Assembly (NCBI GenBank): GCA_945859605.1
Contig: OX243816.1
Span: 29,140,368 to 29,204,367 of the forward strand
Origin: Lumbricus rubellus
Taxonomy: Eukaryota > Annelida > Clitellata > Crassiclitellata > Lumbricidae
Length of the DNA: 64,000 bases
Direction: 5' to 3'
This document shows positions 59,888 to 64,000 of the stretch, in pieces (positions within the stretch are counted from its first letter, which is position 1; each line of letters begins with the position of its first letter). Both the position numbers and the translations under genes were made by a program. The notes below the pieces were generated by a model. The model searched no databases, had not been told where the DNA came from, and saw only the letters and a program-made list of their open reading frames with translations.

Positions 59888-60886
59888 ATGGCTGATCTCA
59901 GTGATCTGTTTATAAAAATCGGGACAAACTCTAAAGAAGTAATAGATAGAGGACTTATTAAGAGATCTTTAACAGTCGCTAAAAGAACGAAATTAATGGA
60001 AGAATTAAAGAAACTAGCAACCTGTATCGATGAACTAAAGAAAAGAAAACGTCATATTAAAACACCTCGTGGCATCGTTCATCCACCGATTCCATCTGCT
60101 GACAACCAACCACCGATTCCGTGTGCTGACAACCAACCGATTCCACCTGCTGACAACCAACCGATTCCGTGTGGTAGTAAGACTCTATCTAACATTCAAC
60201 CCGTTGAGTCTCCAACTCCACCCGGACGTAAGTCAGACAACTACAGCTTAAAAAATTTCGAAGAAAATATAGTTCCCCAGATACGGGAACGGATCGCGGA
60301 ATACGGAAGCCTTCATCCACACTTGGAATGGAATTTGGAGCTGAATTTTCTGGACAACCCTTCTAATTTAAAACCGACTGACCTAGCATCAATTAAACAA
60401 CTTCATGAACAACTTGTAGATAGCGAAAAAACAGCGTTGAATCTGCGTCTCCTCATTGCCTACCACAGAGGAATGTGCTACCTCTCTGCATGTGACCACA
60501 TGCCAACTAACATCCCTATAAAAGAATGGTTACCTCAAGAATTCGGCTTGCCCTATATAACAATTAACCGCTACCGCCAATTTTCAACCCTTATCCAGAG
60601 CTATCCCGGGTTGATCTATTGTGGTCTATCCTTTTCACAACTCACAAAACACCACAGCAGAATCGAAAACCTTCTCAACATCGACGACGGTCTTAGGATG
60701 AAACTAAAATCTCAAGTCGAAATCTGTGCTCATAACAGTACATCTACCATCGATCCTGTAGAAACGCAAGTCGAAAACGAATTGAATCTGAACGTTGATC
60801 CTGGTTACAAAGAACGTTTAAACAGTACTGCGAGTTCTCCAATGGAAGTCGAAGACGAAGATAGGCTGCTGCAGGATGATTCTTAA
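59888..60886 (+). CDS. unrecognised 332-aa Polinton-associated protein
   Basis: I do not recognise this family. Residues 1-60 are charged, helical and basic (LKKLATCIDELKKRKRH), likely coiled coil. Residues 65-97 hold four PIP-C/P-ADNQP repeats of proline type. Residues about 115-290 look globular: RERIAEYGSLHPHLEWNLEL, YHRGMCYLSACDHM, IKEWLPQEFGLPYITINRYR, with a helix-turn-helix-like appearance around FGLPYITINRYRQFS. The tail is acidic (SSPMEVEDEDRLLQDDS). It lies at the outer end of the element, plus strand, convergent with the integrase. The start follows ACATGTAGA. A piggyBac-like MITE begins at its stop codon. Confidence 0.75.
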   Translation: MADLSDLFIKIGTNSKEVIDRGLIKRSLTVAKRTKLMEELKKLATCIDELKKRKRHIKTPRGIVHPPIPSADNQPPIPCADNQPIPPADNQPIPCGSKTLSNIQPVESPTPPGRKSDNYSLKNFEENIVPQIRERIAEYGSLHPHLEWNLELNFLDNPSNLKPTDLASIKQLHEQLVDSEKTALNLRLLIAYHRGMCYLSACDHMPTNIPIKEWLPQEFGLPYITINRYRQFSTLIQSYPGLIYCGLSFSQLTKHHSRIENLLNIDDGLRMKLKSQVEICAHNSTSTIDPVETQVENELNLNVDPGYKERLNSTASSPMEVEDEDRLLQDDS

Positions 60887-61187
60887 CTCTTAAACCGCCA
60901 CATACTTTTGAGGTGTATGCACCCCGGACGCCAAATACTTTTTTGTTGCAATATACTTCGAAACGTCATGACTCATTCAGAAACATTGAGACATATGGGT
61001 ATATATAGGTATATACAGGTATGAAGGTACATATATAGGTATATAAGTATATAGGCATTAGGTATGTATATATATAGAAATACATAAATATATTATAGGC
61101 CGTACCGGCGTTCAACGCATATGTGTTTCCAGCGTTCTGACAAATCTCTTCAGGAAACACACATTTGTGTTTCCGGCGGTTTAAGGG
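60887..61187. mobile_element. piggyBac-like MITE with TTAA target site
   Basis: CTCTTAAACCGCC (60887-60899) and GGCGGTTTAAGGG (61175-61187) are inverted repeats with one mismatch, flanked on both sides by TTAA (60883-60886 and 61188-61191). A TTAA duplication with 13-bp terminal repeats fits piggyBac-type non-autonomous elements. The left TTAA contains the TAA stop of the 332-aa gene; the pre-insertion site TCTTAACC would have kept that stop. The interior has a TA-rich repeat and GGAAACACACATTTGTGTTTCC palindromic sequence. Confidence 0.82.
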
Positions 61188-61191
61188 TTAA

Positions 61192-61660
61192 CCTAATTGG
61201 ATACTTAGCACAGAGTCATAAAATGTTCTTATTTAGGAGTTTTTACTTCAGCGTGTTCATATGACCTACTTTTGGTATCACTACCATTGTACAGGACAGC
61301 ATGACGCATGGACAAAAAAGAAATCGATTACGTCTACGTCGAAGCAGGTGCAGCAGCTGCGTCCATTAAAGCACAACACGCATGCGCGTGTTCATTTGAC
61401 CTACATTTGGTATCACTCATGATACCAAAAGTAGGTCACGAAGACACGCTCTTATTCATAGAAAAGTAATGATTACACAAGAGCTGTTTTGATGTACTAA
61501 AGCTTTTGGACATTTGCTAATAGTAGTAGTAGTATAATTAAGCTTTTAGACATTTGCTAAAAGTAGTAGTATAATTAACCCTCTAGCTCTTGGCGCTATA
61601 ATAATTCTAGAGACTACGCTAAAAGTATATTTTATAATTAAGACCATAAATCAGTTAAAT
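61192..61660. other. convergent intergenic region with repeated word
   Basis: GACCTACTTTTGGTATCAC occurs at about 61263 and, with one change, at about 61398, and in inverted form at 61421-61439, where it makes a hairpin with the second copy. TAGTAGTAGTA runs and a duplicated TTAAGCTTTTGGACATTTGC-like word occur at 61496-61575. No gene seen; it may carry 3' end signals for the convergent genes on either side. Confidence 0.6.
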
Positions 61661-62647
61661 TCACAATGATATCAAGTCTTTATTGTTAACCCATGTATTG
61701 AATGACTCATCATAGCCTAACCATTTAACTAAAGACCGATTTCCTCTTTTTCTTATAATCTTTTCTATTTTAAATGTATCTTGCGTTGTCGATTGTAATT
61801 CTGGTTCATAAAATGTCCCTTTTATTTCTTCTCCATGATAGTCAGAGATTTTATAGGTTATAGGGTCTGTGTACTGAATGTGTGTTATTGTAAAACCCTC
61901 CTGTGTCCAATTCTGTGTGTAACCTTTCTCAAATGTCTTTTTCTTCTTAGAAATTCTTACTTTATCTCCTACCGAAAATTTAGGTTTAACAGTTTCAGGT
62001 ACAGCGTCGCCGTATAAATTCATCCACACAACCCATTCGTTTGCTTTGATACTCGCTTTAACAGGAGTCATTTTAATGGAAGAATGTCTTGTGTTGTTGT
62101 ATAAACTAAGCATATTATCTAAAACATCGATATATCTCTGAGTTGAATTTGCTGTAAAATATTTGAACATTTTCTCTTTCACTGTTCTATTAAATCTTTC
62201 TACGATGCAAGATTTCTCTTCATTCTCAGTTGAATACAACTGCATACCTAATGATTTTACCTGTTTATTATAGAATTCTGTTCCCTTATCGACCCAAAGT
62301 TTTTCCCCCCTTCTTTTGCTCGTATTAAATATTTTAACGAAAGCATCTGCCACAGATTCTCCGCGCTTATCTTTTAACGGCTGAATAAATGCATACTTGG
62401 AGAATATATCAATGACGCTTAACAAATATTTCACACCAGAATTAAATTTAGCATAAGCCTGCATGTCAATTAAGTCAGCAGCCCAAACTTTGTCCACTCC
62501 CTGAACATAAACAACTCGCTTCCTGAACTTCCTGACTATAGGTTTATGCAATTCGTCAGCAAGTTGGTCTGTCCATCTCAGAGCTTTTTTTTCAACCCCA
62601 TTCCAAAATGGGTCTTCGTCGATAATATTGGTTTTACTATAGATCTT
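61661..62647 (-). CDS. Polinton integrase (rve DDE) with C-terminal chromodomain
   Basis: The protein would insert the element's ends into host DNA. Counting from the Leu codon at 62551 as residue 1, the acidic triad is Asp26 (WAADLIDM), Asp88 (WVDKGTEFYN) and Glu118 (IVERFNRTVKEKM). The C-terminus IIRKRGNRSLVKWLGYDESF is a chromodomain-like module typical of this class. The frame is open back to a TGA at 62648-62650 but has no ATG. The upstream codons look like integrase sequence (RWTDQLADELHKP) and overlap the end of the PLA2 gene in another frame, so expression by -1 frameshift, splicing or a lost start must be considered. The N-terminal HHCC finger is not seen. Confidence 0.92.
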   Translation of the reverse strand, partial: KIYSKTNIIDEDPFWNGVEKKALRWTDQLADELHKPIVRKFRKRVVYVQGVDKVWAADLIDMQAYAKFNSGVKYLLSVIDIFSKYAFIQPLKDKRGESVADAFVKIFNTSKRRGEKLWVDKGTEFYNKQVKSLGMQLYSTENEEKSCIVERFNRTVKEKMFKYFTANSTQRYIDVLDNMLSLYNNTRHSSIKMTPVKASIKANEWVVWMNLYGDAVPETVKPKFSVGDKVRISKKKKTFEKGYTQNWTQEGFTITHIQYTDPITYKISDYHGEEIKGTFYEPELQSTTQDTFKIEKIIRKRGNRSLVKWLGYDESFNTWVNNKDLISL

Positions 62648-63117
62648 TCAATTCGTTCGCGGAAAGTAGGATTAGGTATATTATTTAATTCATCTATCAT
62701 AGCTCTGTCAGCGACGTTTCTCCCTGCTGTATCAGTATGTTTAGCATAAGCCAGGTCATGACGATAGGCTGCTGCATCAACCCTATCTACTGGTTTACTC
62801 CAATCTTTTGGTGTTCCATCAGGATTCAATCGCAAATCCAATCGAGTACCTGGACCCGTGAAAGAATGTCCTGGAAGATGCAGTTCACCCGGGTACTTTG
62901 CCCATGGAAGTTTAATATTAGAAGTAGCAGAATTGAGAGCTGAGACCAAATCACCTCCTTGTACAGTAGTGGACATTTTAGTAAACTGAGTTTTTCTAGC
63001 GCCACACTCAACGCACACACCCCTAATCATAGGTCTACCATTCTTACTGACGACTCGTTGAACATCTTTAGATTCAGTTTTTCGTTTACATTTTACGCAA
63101 TACGAGCTGTGCTCCAT
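62578..63117 (-). CDS. zinc-ribbon and phospholipase A2-like virion protein
   Basis: A 179-aa protein. Residues 7-38 form a treble-clef/zinc-ribbon-like pair (CVKC...CVEC). Residues 75-125 carry a parvovirus-VP1-like PLA2 domain: FTGPGTRLD is the calcium-loop GPG motif (88-90) and AAYRHDLAY holds the catalytic His120-Asp121 with Tyr124. In related viruses and Polintons such domains are thought to help capsids cross membranes; this is family knowledge. The C-terminus ends FGMGLKKKL. It is divergent from the ATPase gene with 20 bases between starts, and its end overlaps the integrase frame. Confidence 0.88.
   Translation of the reverse strand: MEHSSYCVKCKRKTESKDVQRVVSKNGRPMIRGVCVECGARKTQFTKMSTTVQGGDLVSALNSATSNIKLPWAKYPGELHLPGHSFTGPGTRLDLRLNPDGTPKDWSKPVDRVDAAAYRHDLAYAKHTDTAGRNVADRAMIDELNNIPNPTFRERIERSIVKPILSTKTHFGMGLKKKL
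62584..62590 (-). promoter_or_regulatory. candidate -1 ribosomal frameshift heptamer
   Basis: On the minus strand the PLA2 frame reads TTG AAA AAA AAG CTC TGA. The heptamer A-AAA-AAG fits X-XXY-YYZ, and a -1 slip enters the integrase frame (AAA AAA GCT CTG) just before the PLA2 stop. No downstream stimulatory structure was established. Confidence 0.35.
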
Positions 63118-63137
63118 TTTAATATAATATAATTAAA
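63118..63137. promoter_or_regulatory. 20-base bidirectional AT-only spacer between divergent genes
   Basis: The PLA2-type gene and the ATPase gene start back to back across TTTAATATAATATAATTAAA, whose outer six bases on each side are inverted copies. Both starts read TTAAAATGGA. It probably contains or overlaps both core promoters. Confidence 0.5.
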
Positions 63138-63914
63138 ATGGAAGTCCAAGACCTATCGTGGAATGAAGAATCAAGTAAACGCTTTAACAGTCCTCTCCTA
63201 CCAAGAAGCATCAGAGGTTTGATCGTCGGTAAGTCTCAATGCGGCAAGACAATATTACTACTTAATTTATTACTGAGACCTGGTTGGTTAGACTACGATA
63301 ACCTGCAGATCTTTGGCAAAAGTTTATTTCAATCAGAATATAAGATACTTAAGAAAGCATTCGAAGAGAAATTACCAAAGGAAGCAATTATAAGACTTTT
63401 TGATAATCGCGATGAGATAATGAAATTAAATGTATCACCGACCGCCGTAGTCGAGGAGATGTCTAAAAACATGGCCAAAAAATCGGATATAGAATGCAAG
63501 TTCTTTGAAACCTCTGAAGATGTTCCAGATCCACGAGACTTAAGTCGAGATAAAAAGAATCTCATGATTTTTGATGATTTACAATTAGAGAGACAAAATA
63601 AATGCGAATCCTATTATATAAGAGGTAGGCATAGTAATGTAGATTGCTTTTACCTAGCACAAAATTATTTCAAGCTGCCCAGACAAACTATCAGGGAGAA
63701 TGCCAATTTTATATGTCTATTCCCTCAAGACCTCAAAAATATTAATCATATATACAGCGATCATATAGGCGTAGATGATATGACTATTGAAGAATTTCGA
63801 AAACTATGCAAAACTGCGTGGGATGAAACGCATGGTTTTGTGGTTATAGACCTTACTAGTAAAACAAATAAGGGCAGGTACAGATCTGGATTAGATACAT
63901 TTTACATTAAATAA
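63138..63914 (+). CDS. FtsK/HerA-like genome-packaging ATPase
   Basis: A 258-aa P-loop ATPase of the adenovirus IVa2/A32-like packaging class carried by Polintons and adintoviruses. Walker A is GKSQCGKT (31-38), Walker B is LMIFDDL (142-148, Asp146-Asp147), and LAQNYFKLPRQTIRENANFI with its Gln/Asn and Arg residues matches the sensor region of this family. It would drive DNA into the capsid. All motifs are intact and length is normal. The start context TTAAAATGGA is shared with the PLA2-type gene and with the next gene downstream. Confidence 0.92.
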   Translation: MEVQDLSWNEESSKRFNSPLLPRSIRGLIVGKSQCGKTILLLNLLLRPGWLDYDNLQIFGKSLFQSEYKILKKAFEEKLPKEAIIRLFDNRDEIMKLNVSPTAVVEEMSKNMAKKSDIECKFFETSEDVPDPRDLSRDKKNLMIFDDLQLERQNKCESYYIRGRHSNVDCFYLAQNYFKLPRQTIRENANFICLFPQDLKNINHIYSDHIGVDDMTIEEFRKLCKTAWDETHGFVVIDLTSKTNKGRYRSGLDTFYIK

Positions 63915-63980
63915 AAGCAATAATAAAATGATAACAAAATTTAAGATTTTATATTCTAGGTTTAAAAATAGCTATCTAAA

Positions 63981-64000
63981 ATGGAAACCCTTCTTGACGA
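63981..64000 (+). CDS. start of another Polinton gene, cut by window edge
   Basis: ATGGAAACCCTTCTTGACGA opens 66 bases after the ATPase stop with the same start context (CTAAAATGGA). Only METLLD is visible, so no function can be given. Confidence 0.45.

Larger units (their letters stand above)
59700..64000. mobile_element. Polinton/Maverick (adintovirus-like) element, left part
   Basis: An rve-type integrase with chromodomain, an FtsK/HerA-like packaging ATPase and a zinc-ribbon/PLA2 virion-type protein together are the signature of Polintons and the related adintoviruses. Genes are compact, AT-rich and intronless, unlike the surrounding DNA. The terminus lies between the GATA array and the 59888 gene but was not located, and the right part (DNA polymerase B, capsid proteins, protease) would lie beyond the window. 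Intact frames suggest a fairly young copy. Confidence 0.88.

Noticed and set aside
61572..61600. TTAACCCTCTAGCTC as a second piggyBac-like end
   Set aside because: Only a single TTAA-flanked end could be seen, without an inverted partner.

Overview
This is repeat-rich, intron-bearing metazoan DNA. The mix of a three-Ig-domain cell-adhesion gene with large introns, an animal-type UDP-glycosyltransferase, CR1/L2-like LINEs, hAT, mariner, Helitron-like and piggyBac-like elements and a Polinton/adintovirus-type element points to a marine invertebrate. The palindromic words TAGGCCTA and TACATGTA recur throughout. An echinoderm, hemichordate or similar deuterostome is my best guess, but it rests on impression and not on a decisive marker.

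Layout. 1-18 kb has no confident gene. It holds a 10-bp satellite, many microsatellites, a Helitron-like element with interleaved inverted repeats (10149-11076), two oppositely oriented copies of a ~560-bp hAT-like element (15215-15775 and 16380-16942, the second with a perfect 8-bp target duplication) and a mariner-like element (17595-18136). From 18386 to about 41018 a plus-strand gene for an IgLON/lachesin-like protein can be assembled from seven or eight exons whose phases all agree; its first (signal-peptide) exon was not found. In the intron after its third exon lies a complete intronless UDP-glycosyltransferase gene (29271-30884) on the same strand. Its introns also carry SINEs, LINE ends, a mariner-like element and four hAT-like elements, three of them with 8-bp target duplications.

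41-59.7 kb is again gene-poor. Its main feature is a minus-strand CR1/L2-like reverse transcriptase interrupted by a 1239-bp hAT element (52927-54165) with 11-bp terminal repeats and an exact 8-bp target duplication; across the junction the RT frame is continuous if the insert and one duplication copy are disregarded. A tRNA-derived SINE with a 118-bp repeat follows at 58.5-59.0 kb.

59.9-64 kb is one side of a Polinton/Maverick-like (adintovirus-like) element that runs off the right edge. It has an unrecognised 332-aa gene, a DDE integrase with chromodomain (minus), a zinc-ribbon plus phospholipase-A2-like protein (minus), a packaging-type ATPase (plus) and the first codons of another gene. 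The integrase frame has no ATG and overlaps the PLA2 gene in the -1 frame at an A-AAA-AAG heptamer. The PLA2 and ATPase genes are divergent across only 20 AT bases, and three starts share the context TAAAATGGA. A 301-bp piggyBac-like MITE sits exactly at the stop codon of the 332-aa gene.
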